Assembly: GCA_041658185.1 (NCBI GenBank)
Contig: JBBAAR010000001.1
Coordinates: 62,001-126,000 of the forward strand
Length of the DNA stretch: 64,000 nt
Source of the DNA: UBA8919 sp041658185
Lineage (GTDB): Bacteria; Elusimicrobiota; UBA8919
Reading direction: 5' to 3'
Of this stretch, positions 15,176 to 23,295 are shown one piece after another. A program made the translations under genes and the position numbers. Under the pieces are notes generated by a model. The model was given only the letters and a program-made list of their open reading frames with translations, was not told the DNA's origin and made no database searches. The first letter of the stretch is position 1. The number at the start of each line of letters is the position of its first letter.

Positions 15176-16648
15176 TTATTTGATTGTTCTAAATTCATTC
15201 AGGAGTTTTTTAAGGTTAAAAACGGCTATAGTTGTGATACGGTCTGACATAGCGTATGGTAATATCAGATTTTGATTGTGAATTAATGCGCCGCAAGTAT
15301 AAACAACATTGGGTACATAACCCGCTCTCTCTGTTTCGTTCGGTATAATGAGCGGCTCTTCCAGCCGCCCTATGATACGCGAGGGGTCATCTCTATCTAA
15401 TAGAATCGCGCTGATACAGTATTTTCTGACAGGGCCGACGCCGTGAGTAAGAACAATCCACCCGTCATCAGTTTCTATAGGTGAACCGCAGTTGCCGATT
15501 TGAACAAATTCCCATTCATAAGTCGGTTTCATTATAAGGCGCGCCTCATGCCAGAAATGAATATTATCTGAATACATTAAAAAAAGATTTTCGTTGTCCT
15601 GACGTGAAATCATTGCATATTTCCCGTTAATTTTTCTGGGGAACAATGCCATTCCTTTATTTTCCACAGCCCTGCCGTTAAGCGTTATCATTTTGAAATG
15701 ACGGAAGTTTTTTGTCTCTAACAGCTGAGGTAAAATTGCTTTGCCGTCATAAGCCGTGTATGTCGCATAGTAGGTTTTACTGCCGTCATCATCCGTGAAA
15801 AGTACAAACCGAGCATCCTCTATGCCGTTCTGTTCCGTCGGAGAAGCGGGGAATATTACAAAATCGGACAGTTCCTTGGATACTGGAATCTCGGCTTCAT
15901 AGTTGGACAGGGCAAGCCACAAAATTTTATCGCTTGTAAATTTATCCGTTTGTGTTTTTTTCCTGTTACTGCTGAATGCCACTTTTTTTAAACTATCCGT
16001 TAACTCCAAAAATGTAAATGTATCTTTCAGTAAATCTAATACAGCTAAAGAAAAATCATTTTCAAGCCTCATTTCAAAAAGTTTCATATAGAAACAATGT
16101 TTATCATAAATCGGGTTCTGCACATGTATTGCGGGCACAGTATATTTTCCCGGACTATAAATAGTTATGGAGTTATTTCTATCAATAATACCGGTTCTGA
16201 AAGTTAACGACGAAATATGCCCCTCGCCTGTTGCCCTGAGGCTCATAATAAAACGCAAAGTTCCTTGCGGGAGATTGGATTGATCGGGATGGGGAACTAT
16301 GGAAGGATTGAAAAGAGCGGCTGATTCAAAAGTGTATTCACCCGTAAAGTATGAACCGATTAATAATTTTCTTTCTTTAGACGGCTGCAAGTCGGTAAAT
16401 AAGAACGGACGGACTATTTCATAATGTTCAAGAAATATTGTTTCTATATTTTCATAGCGGCCTGAAAAATCATTCAATACTTTATTTAGTTGGTTTGTGA
16501 CGGAATCTTCGGGTAAAGCCATTACCCGCGAGATAATATTAATAACCTGCAATTCGTTCCTTGGTATAAAAGGTCTTTGTATTATTCTGGTTTGGTCAGG
16601 TGTCAGTAATATATTAGAATTTTCTGCAAATGACGCAATAGTTGCCAT
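15176..16648 (-). CDS. GH130-family glycoside phosphorylase/hydrolase
   Basis: A 490-residue protein of the GH130 five-bladed propeller family (mannosyl phosphorylases and mannosidases). Recognisable blocks are NGIEDARFVLFTDDDG (catalytic Asp candidate), ENKGMALFPRKINGKYAMISRQD, QIGNCGSPIETDDGWIVLTHG and ERAGYVPNVVYTCGALI. About 150 N-terminal residues precede the propeller, as in the longer GH130 subgroup. It is the last gene of a set of three, 16 bp after a GT4-GH fusion, suggesting synthesis and turnover of a mannan-like polymer. No signal peptide, so cytoplasmic. A GGAG site precedes the ATG. Confidence 0.8.
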   Translation of the reverse strand: MATIASFAENSNILLTPDQTRIIQRPFIPRNELQVINIISRVMALPEDSVTNQLNKVLNDFSGRYENIETIFLEHYEIVRPFLFTDLQPSKERKLLIGSYFTGEYTFESAALFNPSIVPHPDQSNLPQGTLRFIMSLRATGEGHISSLTFRTGIIDRNNSITIYSPGKYTVPAIHVQNPIYDKHCFYMKLFEMRLENDFSLAVLDLLKDTFTFLELTDSLKKVAFSSNRKKTQTDKFTSDKILWLALSNYEAEIPVSKELSDFVIFPASPTEQNGIEDARFVLFTDDDGSKTYYATYTAYDGKAILPQLLETKNFRHFKMITLNGRAVENKGMALFPRKINGKYAMISRQDNENLFLMYSDNIHFWHEARLIMKPTYEWEFVQIGNCGSPIETDDGWIVLTHGVGPVRKYCISAILLDRDDPSRIIGRLEEPLIIPNETERAGYVPNVVYTCGALIHNQNLILPYAMSDRITTIAVFNLKKLLNEFRTIK

Positions 16649-16664
16649 ATGTTTCTCCGAAAAA

Positions 16665-18959
16665 TTATTTAGATGTTGCTATTTTCTGGCTTTCAAGTGT
16701 ATTTTGCATTGTTGTCATTTCTGCCAGCGAAATGTAAAAAGAAAGACTTGATTCTGCTCCTTCGTTCTGGTTGATACGGTCAACGTGGAGAGCATCACGG
16801 CATCCCCCTGTTGATGAATCATATAGAGAGCTATCCAGATCATTTCGTCCCATGAACCACTGAAATGCTTTTCGCGCTTCAGTATACCACATATGATCTC
16901 CGGTGGTACGAAAAGCCTCAAGGCATGCCGAAATCATCGTGTGAGTTTCGACCGGCTGCTGGTCGGCTATTGAAATTGTCTCTCCCCGTTTGTAGAACCC
17001 GTCAGACCCGACAGGACGGAAACGGTTTTTTGGCGAAGTTTGAATCTTAATCAGCCACAGAAGAGATTTAAGTCCGGTTTCAAGCATTTCTTTATTTTCA
17101 AGCCACCTGCCGCTCAAGATAAGCGCCTGAGAAAGCTGTGCATTGCAATACGTAACAACCGGCTCGAACCATGGCCAATCCTTGTCGCTGTGGACACGGT
17201 AAAGTTCAAAGAGTTTTTTGGCTAATGTCTGGCGTATCTGACGGACACGGCGGTCTCCGTCAAAACATCTGAGATATTCGTGTATGCCTATGATAGCAAA
17301 TGCCCATGCCCTTGGAGAAGAGAAATCACAAACAGGCGGTAATGCTTTTTCAAAAATTGTATTTGCAAAATTTCTGAATCCTGCGTTCGTAGTCCTGCCG
17401 ATGCAAGTACCTAATGCCCAGACAGTCCTGCCATGAGAATCTTCCGAACCCATCCCGTTCACTTCATCTGCCCATGTCCGATTATAATTCATATAATTCC
17501 TGAAGCGGCAGGTTTTTGCGTCAAAAGCACTATTGAGGAATGCAAAGTATATAGTCGCCATATCCGTAAGTTTTGTCTTATCGCCTTTTTTAAGTTCATC
17601 AAGATAGATTGTCAGAATAAGAGCCCGCGCATTATCGTCGGTACAATAACCTTCTGCAAGATTAGGTATATTGTATATCGCATGCTGTATAATTCCGGTT
17701 GAATCAGTCATTCTGTATAAATGGTCAAGTTTAAAAGCAGGTAATTCCGGTAATTCCTGGTCAAGTGAGGGTAGGACAAGTTTTTTATAAATAAGTGTGG
17801 GATGTTTTAATCTGGCTTCTTTGAAAACGTCCAAGTAAAGCCTGCCTACATTGTTCCATATCATTTCTCTGCCGAGTATAAAAGCATTTTTTCGCAGAGC
17901 GTTCCGTTTATTGTCATTACGAACTAAGTCCAATACTTCCCTGGCTATTGCATCCGGGTCATTAAAAGGCACGATTATTCCTCTTCCTTCATCAAGCAAT
18001 TCTGCAGCATGCCAATAGGGAGTTGAAATCACAGCATTACCGGCGCCAAAACAGTAAGCAAGAGTTCCCGAAACAATCTGTTTTTCATCAAGATAAGGGG
18101 TTATGTAAATGTCAGCTGTAACAATGAATTCCTTTAATTCTTCCATCGTAACAAACCTGTTATAAAAAACCACATTTTTGGCAATTCCAAGTTCTTCTGC
18201 AATGTTCTGCAGTTTTAAACGATATATTTCACCTTCTTCACGTACAAGACTGGGATGGGTGGCTCCGAGAACCACATAAACAACATTTGGGTATTCTTTG
18301 ACAATGGAGGGTAACGCGTAAAGAACATTTTCTATTCCTTTATTAGGCGAAAGAAGTCCGAAGGTCAGCAGAACAAACTTACCGGTCAGGCCAAATTGGT
18401 CTTTGTAGAAATTAGAATCAATGAAGGGAATGTCCGGAATACCGTGCGGGATTAAACGAATCTTGTTTTCGGGCACTTTGTAAATTTCTTTTAAAAATTC
18501 AACTGATCTTTTAGTCATAACCACAAAGATATCTGATAATTCCGTTAATCCTTCCATGACATGTATTTGTTCGGAGTTTGGTGTTTTAAGAACAGTATGC
18601 AGAGTGGTAACCACAGGCATCTGTAATTTTTTCAGAAGTGTAAGGATATAAATACCTGCAGGGCCGCCGAAAATACCATATTCATGCTGCAGCGAAACAA
18701 CGTTTACAGCATTGATATTGATATAATCTGCGGCACGCTTATATGAATCAATTTCCTGTTCCTTAATTTCAAATCTGACGCAATCAGGATAGTTATATCC
18801 TTCCTTAATGTCATTAACCGGAATAGCAAAACAATGAATATTATGGAATTGCTCCGCGATAGATTCATAGAGGGTAGCTGTAAATGTAGCAATACCGCAT
18901 TTACGGGGTAAGTAATTGCCGATAAAAGCAATCTTTTTTATTTCAGGAATATTATACAT
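16665..18959 (-). CDS. GT4 glycosyltransferase fused to an alpha/alpha-barrel glycosidase-like domain
   Basis: A 764-residue bifunctional-looking protein. Residues 1-390 are a GT-B, GT4-type glycosyltransferase (FIGNYLPRKCGIATFT, VSLQHEYGIFGG, LLTFGLLSPNKGIENVL, then a donor-site EKQIVSGTLAYCFGAGNAV region). Residues about 410-750 form an all-helical toroid-like domain (NLAEGYCTDDNARALIL, GSEDSHGRTVWALG, FSSPRAWAFAIIG, ADQQPVETHTMISACLEA) as in six-hairpin glycosidases. This GT4-GH protein next to GH130 is a recurring pairing. The substrate is probably a mannoside; this is inference from the partner. It starts 6 bp after the preceding gene. Confidence 0.8.
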   Translation of the reverse strand: MYNIPEIKKIAFIGNYLPRKCGIATFTATLYESIAEQFHNIHCFAIPVNDIKEGYNYPDCVRFEIKEQEIDSYKRAADYININAVNVVSLQHEYGIFGGPAGIYILTLLKKLQMPVVTTLHTVLKTPNSEQIHVMEGLTELSDIFVVMTKRSVEFLKEIYKVPENKIRLIPHGIPDIPFIDSNFYKDQFGLTGKFVLLTFGLLSPNKGIENVLYALPSIVKEYPNVVYVVLGATHPSLVREEGEIYRLKLQNIAEELGIAKNVVFYNRFVTMEELKEFIVTADIYITPYLDEKQIVSGTLAYCFGAGNAVISTPYWHAAELLDEGRGIIVPFNDPDAIAREVLDLVRNDNKRNALRKNAFILGREMIWNNVGRLYLDVFKEARLKHPTLIYKKLVLPSLDQELPELPAFKLDHLYRMTDSTGIIQHAIYNIPNLAEGYCTDDNARALILTIYLDELKKGDKTKLTDMATIYFAFLNSAFDAKTCRFRNYMNYNRTWADEVNGMGSEDSHGRTVWALGTCIGRTTNAGFRNFANTIFEKALPPVCDFSSPRAWAFAIIGIHEYLRCFDGDRRVRQIRQTLAKKLFELYRVHSDKDWPWFEPVVTYCNAQLSQALILSGRWLENKEMLETGLKSLLWLIKIQTSPKNRFRPVGSDGFYKRGETISIADQQPVETHTMISACLEAFRTTGDHMWYTEARKAFQWFMGRNDLDSSLYDSSTGGCRDALHVDRINQNEGAESSLSFYISLAEMTTMQNTLESQKIATSK

Positions 18960-18965
18960 CTGTTT

Positions 18966-19313
18966 TTACCTTAAAATGAAATTTAAAAAAATTTCTTTTT
19001 TTGCGTCATCCAAATGATTTTTTCTTTCTTCTTTGAATCTTGCTTTGATATATTTATCTATTTCCGCTTCACCCTTTTTTGTATTTCTTTTCAAAATATT
19101 TTTAGTTGCAATCATACCTCGAATATAATACTGAAAATAGTTTGCCTTTTTTTGCCCTTCAATCATTAGCAATATAGGAAGCGATAGAGATTCAAGCAAC
19201 TGGTCAGCGCTAATTTTATAATTACCTAAAAGTCGTTTTAATCCCAACTCTTTTATTTGAGTAAAGCACTTTTCAATTTCTTCTATTTCAAAACCTACAC
19301 TTCCTAAATCCAT
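18966..19313 (-). CDS. Hypothetical helical protein
   Basis: A 115-residue, lysine- and glutamate-rich, predicted all-helical cytoplasmic protein. I recognise no motif. It is the first gene of the glycan module (stop 6 bp before the GT4 start, with AAGG as that gene's ribosome site), so it is probably co-transcribed. The central stretch LLESLSLPILLMIEGQKKANYFQYYIRG is moderately hydrophobic. The gene looks intact with an ATG start and lies just inside the right-hand 70-bp repeat. Confidence 0.55.
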   Translation of the reverse strand: MDLGSVGFEIEEIEKCFTQIKELGLKRLLGNYKISADQLLESLSLPILLMIEGQKKANYFQYYIRGMIATKNILKRNTKKGEAEIDKYIKARFKEERKNHLDDAKKEIFLNFILR

Positions 19314-19400
19314 ATTAAATACCCGCTAACATCTGAATTTATGCCGACATTATGGCGGCTAATAATCTTTCAAAATTTTTGTCTCTGATTTGTCACCATG

Positions 19401-19470
19401 TAAAAGAAAGTGTTGCATTTTTACTTCAAAATGATAACTGTCAAATTCGTTCAAAGGTGGAGAAATCAAA
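19401..19470. repeat. 70-bp direct repeat, right copy
   Basis: Direct-orientation partner of 15022-15091, about 91% identical. It lies between the glycan block and the toxin-antitoxin pair. Confidence 0.75.
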
Positions 19471-19557
19471 TTTACGCCACTTGCGACTTTAAAGAATTGA
19501 GGACCGTTCCCAATTCCCCAATCTTTTTCTCATATCAGGTGTTTTTTTGTAAAAAAG

Positions 19558-19815
19558 TTAATAAGTTCTTTCACTTCTTCGTCTTATGAAGATGATTTCA
19601 ATAAGTTTCTCTGTTGTGTCAAATCTGTAACCAATCCTAAAATCACCCTGTCTTATCCTGTAATAAGATTCCTTACCTTTTTTGATTTTATTCACTCCCA
19701 CTGGTAACGGATTCAATTTAAGAGCCTTAATATTATCAGCAATCCGTTGGAGGTCATCTTTGTTGATATTTTCAATATCCTTTTTAACGCTTTTCTTTAA
19801 AATAAGATTAAACAT
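19558..19815 (-). CDS. RelE/ParE-superfamily toxin
   Basis: An 85-residue protein with the RelE fold pattern: KKSVKKDIENINKDDLQRI helices, LKLNPLPVGVNKIKKGKESYYRIRQGDFRIGYRF and a basic C-terminus (IFIRRRSERTY). RelE-type toxins cleave mRNA on the ribosome; the YRIRQGDFRIGY core and C-terminal basic/Tyr residues fit. It overlaps the antitoxin stop by 8 bp, the usual arrangement with the antitoxin first. Confidence 0.85.
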   Translation of the reverse strand: MFNLILKKSVKKDIENINKDDLQRIADNIKALKLNPLPVGVNKIKKGKESYYRIRQGDFRIGYRFDTTEKLIEIIFIRRRSERTY

Positions 19816-20044
19816 TTATACCTTTATGCTTTAAGTATTTGTTCCATTCTGCTTCACTTATTGAGGATTCATTCTTCCGGGCCTCTATAATAGCAATATC
19901 TTCCGCTTCTTCTTTTGCTTCCCTGATTCTCTCGGCAACTGCCTCAGTAACAAAATGAGATATTATAGTTCCGTGTGTCTTACGAAGATTTTTTAGTTCT
20001 TCAATAAGATTTACAGGCATCCTAACGGCCAATAATTTTGTCAT
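19808..20044 (-). CDS. Ribbon-helix-helix type antitoxin
   Basis: A 78-residue protein. The start is chosen at ATG 20044 because GGAGGTGG sits 5-6 bp upstream; a start at 20059 would place that site inside the gene. LLAVRMPVNLIEELKNLRKTHGTIISHFVTEAVAERI has the beta-strand-helix-helix layout of CopG/RHH repressors; the acidic C-terminus would wrap the toxin. The RHH part should bind the promoter at 20066-20094. Confidence 0.8.
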   Translation of the reverse strand: MTKLLAVRMPVNLIEELKNLRKTHGTIISHFVTEAVAERIREAKEEAEDIAIIEARKNESSISEAEWNKYLKHKGINV

Positions 20045-20065
20045 CTTTACCACCTCCACTATCTA

Positions 20066-20094
20066 ATTATAACATAGTATAACAATTTTGTCAA
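20066..20094 (-). promoter_or_regulatory. Consensus promoter of the toxin-antitoxin operon
   Basis: Minus strand TTGACA (20089-20094), 17 bp, TATAAT (20066-20071). The spacer and -10 box contain the inverted pair TTATA...TATAA, a possible antitoxin operator. Confidence 0.8.
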
Positions 20095-20285
20095 GTAAAA
20101 AATGATTGTTGTGAATCTTTTTATTTTAAAGTAAGGTTTTACCACAACCAACACTTTTCAGTCGGCCAAAAAAGAAAGAACTTTTTGGCACGCCGTAGTA
20201 TTTTAGGGTATTTATTTTTGGGCTGGAGTTTCTGCGGGTAGACCGTGCCGCACCAGTAAGATAGGGAAAACCGGACGGGCCTATT

Positions 20286-20459
20286 TCAATCATGTAATCG
20301 TTGAGAAAAATTGTATCTGTCCCCTTTTTCCCTAGGAATAAGGATACCGCAGGCGGTAATTGATTTTTTCAATTCTTCCAATTTTTCTTTGTCTTCTCTC
20401 CCTCTTAAAAGCGGACTGGCAAAATTTAATTTATCCAGCCGGATTTGCACAAATTCCAT
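20286..20459 (-). pseudogene. ParB-like N-terminal fragment truncated by a REP element
   Basis: A 57-codon reading frame starting 10 bp after the zinc-ribbon gene. Its first 40 residues (EFVQIRLDKLNFASPLLRG, then LEELKKSITACGILIPR) match the start of the ParB/Spo0J nuclease-like domain. After IPR the frame enters a GGGACAGATAC repeat and ends after a repeat-coded tail (EKGDRYNFSQRLHD). The rest of a ParB-like protein is missing, so this looks like a gene cut by repeat insertion; a genuinely short protein is possible but less likely. Confidence 0.6.
20306..20329. repeat. REP element (GGGACAG family), in the ParB-like fragment
   Basis: ATTGTATCTGTCCCCTTTTT on the plus strand, i.e. the GGGGACAGATAC form on minus. 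It belongs to the family associated with the transposase at 40867-41556. The flanking 20095-20285 holds no recognisable gene. Confidence 0.75.
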
Positions 20460-20469
20460 AAATCATCCC

Positions 20470-20799
20470 TTATTTTAACGGTTTCCCGCATTTTACGCAT
20501 TGAGCGCCGCTCGGCGGTTGTTCCGTTTTGCATTTCGGGTTATTACAGGTAACCAGCAGGCGTTCGCCGCACTGACTGCAATAATCGCCGAAGAAAGTTG
20601 TTTTGCCGCATTTCGGGCAGGCAACTTCAAGCAATAGTCCGCAGTTGGAACAACTCTTCCAGTTATTTTCAACCGGGTTTTTGCATTTCGGGCATCTTTC
20701 GGGTCCCAAGGGATTAACTTTACCGCATAATGGGCAAACGTTTGATTCGGCTGGCGTGAGTCCTGAGCAGTAACGACAGGGGTGCTTGTATCCGGGCAT
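20470..20799 (-). CDS. Zinc-ribbon protein with five CxxC-type pairs
   Basis: A 109-residue protein made almost wholly of zinc-binding knuckles: CRYC, CPLCGK, CPKCKN, CSNCG, CPKCGK, CSQCGE, a CNNPKC unit and CVKCGK. No other domain is present. It follows the PH-like gene by 45 bp and precedes a ParB-like fragment, so the three form one transcript. Probably a protein or nucleic-acid adaptor; the specific role is unknown. Confidence 0.65.
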   Translation of the reverse strand: MPGYKHPCRYCSGLTPAESNVCPLCGKVNPLGPERCPKCKNPVENNWKSCSNCGLLLEVACPKCGKTTFFGDYCSQCGERLLVTCNNPKCKTEQPPSGAQCVKCGKPLK

Positions 20800-20844
20800 A
20801 AATATAACCTCCGTTATGACAACTTTTGCTGATGTACCATCGGA

Positions 20845-22179
20845 CTATCCGTTTTTCGTCCATCTTTCGGAATCATTTTTTGAATCAACGTTGAATTTCA
20901 GGAGGTCCGACACGTCTTTTTTCCACTGGTCAAAAGAGGAATGAATAATTCTTCCGATAAAAAGCTCGCGCAGGGTTCTTAACTCCGGAAGGCGTGCGAT
21001 TGAAAAATTATACCGCATATATTTCGGGTCTTGCAGTTTTTCTTCGGTTAAATAAATCGGTTCCCGACGGAAATTTATCGCAATCATGCACGAGTTTATG
21101 GTTTTTAATAATTTATCGGCTTCTTTATCCATGAGTCCGGCATCTTTCATATTCGCGTAATCTTTTCTCGGACATATCCTGAAAAAATAAGTTGCCTTCC
21201 CGCCTTCTTCCTCGGAAATTGCTTCCATCGCGACTGCATTTCCGCCGGCATTACCGGATTTTTTTGAGAGGTCGCCGCATATCGGGAAAAGAAACCAGAC
21301 GTAGTCGCCGGTGAGTGCGCCCATTAAACCCCTTTTAAGTCCTATGCAGAGTTTATCCCGGCTTGAAAGATTTTTCAGAAAATCATATTCATTCCAGAAA
21401 TCAAGGCTTTTTACCTTTCTTTCAAGTTTCTCCCATAACGCCGGCGAAACCGAATCTATGTTTTTCTTGGATACTGCCTTTCCGTCTTTCATAAGCCGTG
21501 CGGCTTTTCTTATGCTTTGAGAATCTATATCCGGCGCGAGTTCCTTTAAAAGCGACTGGGCTTTAAGCGAAAGTTCGTTTATTGCGTCTGCGAGTTCTTT
21601 TTTAACGGAGTCATATTTATTTCCCAAACTTGAAAATATGAATTTGTCGCCGGAATCGCACGTGATGGTAATTTTATAATCTTCCGCCGAAAATTCCAGT
21701 ATGCCGCTGTAGGGTATCCTTGTGATTTCCGCTTTTTCCGGCGTAAAAACAAGAGACGTTTCAAGGAGTTTTATTTCGCACTCAAGGTTACCTCCCCGCA
21801 GTTCATTTAAGACGTACCTTTCCACTTCGGCTTTTATACCGGATTTTACTATGGATTCGCCGATAAGCATATCCTTTTCTATCAGTTCGTTCCTGAGTTT
21901 GTTCAGGTATCTTATGAAATCTTCGTATTTATAGCCGAGACCGTAAAGTTCAAGTTTCTCGCCGGACGAAGTAGGGATATGCAACTTATAATCTTTTGGT
22001 GAGATTTCTATGAGTTCGCGGTATGTGAACATCAGGGGTTCGCCGGTTTCCGGCAGTATGGAAAGTTCCTCTTTAGAAAGTTTTGATGCGGCTTTTCCTG
22101 AAACCGGTTTTTCGCTGCCTGATTCAAAAAAGGAATATTCCAAAGAAAATTCTGCTACGGCATCGTTATCATCAGCCAC
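20845..22179 (-). CDS. Hypothetical protein with two PH-like repeats
   Basis: A 444-residue cytoplasmic protein of unknown function. Two segments share the same pattern: FTYRELIEISPKDYKLHI (residues about 51-68) and IPYSGILEFSAEDYKITI (about 159-176), each followed by a short strand and an LG.KY helix. This suggests duplicated pleckstrin-homology-like domains. The C-terminal half contains FWNEYDFLKNLSSRDKLCIGLKRG and a cysteine-poor mixed region. It lies between a CsgG-like gene and a zinc-ribbon gene on the same strand. I do not recognise the whole family. Confidence 0.5.
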   Translation of the reverse strand: MADDNDAVAEFSLEYSFFESGSEKPVSGKAASKLSKEELSILPETGEPLMFTYRELIEISPKDYKLHIPTSSGEKLELYGLGYKYEDFIRYLNKLRNELIEKDMLIGESIVKSGIKAEVERYVLNELRGGNLECEIKLLETSLVFTPEKAEITRIPYSGILEFSAEDYKITITCDSGDKFIFSSLGNKYDSVKKELADAINELSLKAQSLLKELAPDIDSQSIRKAARLMKDGKAVSKKNIDSVSPALWEKLERKVKSLDFWNEYDFLKNLSSRDKLCIGLKRGLMGALTGDYVWFLFPICGDLSKKSGNAGGNAVAMEAISEEEGGKATYFFRICPRKDYANMKDAGLMDKEADKLLKTINSCMIAINFRREPIYLTEEKLQDPKYMRYNFSIARLPELRTLRELFIGRIIHSSFDQWKKDVSDLLKFNVDSKNDSERWTKNG

Positions 22180-22230
22180 AAAAAAACTCCTTATTCACAG
22201 CGCCGATTTATGAACCTATAACTTTTTTAT

Positions 22231-22311
22231 TTTTATTTTCAAGCGAGCGAGTGAAAAGCAAACTTGTTTGTTTTTCCGAGTGAGCGCTGAAAACAAAGGG
22301 TTAAATACCCT
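22231..22311. repeat. 81-bp repeat directly after a stop codon, copy 1
   Basis: Contains AAGCGAGCGAGTGAAAAGCA and CGAGTGAGCGCTGAAAACAA. It is about 90% identical to 31367-31447. Both copies begin immediately after the TAA stop of a minus-strand gene. Confidence 0.75.
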
Positions 22312-23187
22312 TTATTTCTTTTCTACTTTATCGTTTTGTTTGATATCTTTTCCGTCTACGATTTTTGCTTTTGAATATTTTTCCTTTACCTCGGTTATTT
22401 TTATCTCGCCGATTTCAGAGTCCTCGCCGCCCAGCGACTCCCCCGTTTCCGGGTCTTTCATTTCCTCGCCTTTTCTTATTACCTTAAAAACATCGTTAAC
22501 TTTGATATCTGCGTTTGTTCCGCCGTTGATAGTTACCGACCCGTCCGCGACTTTGATGATGGCACCTCTCCATCTTCCGCCGAGATTTTTGGTTATCTTT
22601 TCAACTGCGTCTTCAACGGCGCCTCTGGTTGCCTGTCCGATAAGAGAAGTTGCAAATTCCGGGCTTCCTACTTTAACATCCGTCGGGAACAGGTCTCTGT
22701 TGCTTAAGCCGACTGCTTTCGTACTTTTTTTACACTGGCCTGTCGCGGCAGTGGTTATTTCAGCCGTTGTTGTGTTAATTACTCTGATATCAAGCCCTAC
22801 CGATGCCGTATGGTTTATCACCTGAACGCCAAAAGCGCTGGTTTCGGAAGATTTGAGTCCGTATTCATTAACGCTTCCTATAATCATGTACTCTACACCA
22901 AGAATCTTGCCGACGGCAGCAGCTGTCTGAGCGGTTATTGTCCCGGACAAACCGAGTTTTTGTTCCTCCATAACTTTATCCAACTCCGCTCTTTCTATTA
23001 CTTTGAATTTTTTTGTTTCAACTAATTTTGTGACTAACATATCCGCAGTACCGCCCTCAAGATCATTCAACGACCCACGGTATGCTGTCTTATTCTCAAG
23101 TTTCATAACAGCAATGCGGGGTAAAGCAGCAAACACCTGCGATGATACAAAAAACGACAAAACTACGGATAACATCACTCTATTCAT
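22312..23187 (-). CDS. CsgG-like secreted protein with an FlgT-type C-terminal domain
   Basis: A 291-residue exported protein. The signal peptide ends near VFA-ALPR; there is no lipobox Cys, unlike classic CsgG. Residues 22-175 fit the CsgG/curli-transport domain (RIAVMKLENKTAYRG, DMLVTKLVETKKFKVIERAEL, GVEYMIIGSVNEYG). Residues about 205-290 resemble the FlgT C-terminal domain (GGRWRGAIIKVADGSVTI, VNDVFKVIRKGEEMKDPETG). It probably acts in outer-membrane or periplasmic assembly; the partner is unknown. A GGGAGG site and a good promoter precede it. Confidence 0.75.
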   Translation of the reverse strand: MNRVMLSVVLSFFVSSQVFAALPRIAVMKLENKTAYRGSLNDLEGGTADMLVTKLVETKKFKVIERAELDKVMEEQKLGLSGTITAQTAAAVGKILGVEYMIIGSVNEYGLKSSETSAFGVQVINHTASVGLDIRVINTTTAEITTAATGQCKKSTKAVGLSNRDLFPTDVKVGSPEFATSLIGQATRGAVEDAVEKITKNLGGRWRGAIIKVADGSVTINGGTNADIKVNDVFKVIRKGEEMKDPETGESLGGEDSEIGEIKITEVKEKYSKAKIVDGKDIKQNDKVEKK

Positions 23188-23232
23188 AACTGTTTCCTCC
23201 CTGAAAAATTTTGTGTCGTCCCATCCGAAAAA

Positions 23233-23250
23233 GTGACAGGTCCTTTTTTT
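23233..23250. repeat. REP element (GGGACAG family) in the CsgG-like leader
   Basis: GTGACAGGTCCTTTTTTT, a diverged copy in the 5' untranslated region, between the promoter and the start codon. Confidence 0.55.
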
Positions 23251-23251
23251 A

Positions 23252-23279
23252 ATTATAGTTTTAATTTATAATTTGTCAA
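23252..23279 (-). promoter_or_regulatory. Promoter of the CsgG-like gene
   Basis: Minus strand TTGACA (23274-23279), 16 bp, TATAAT (23252-23257). It probably also drives the following PH-like, zinc-ribbon and ParB-like genes. Confidence 0.65.
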
Positions 23280-23295
23280 GAAAAATTATTTAAAA

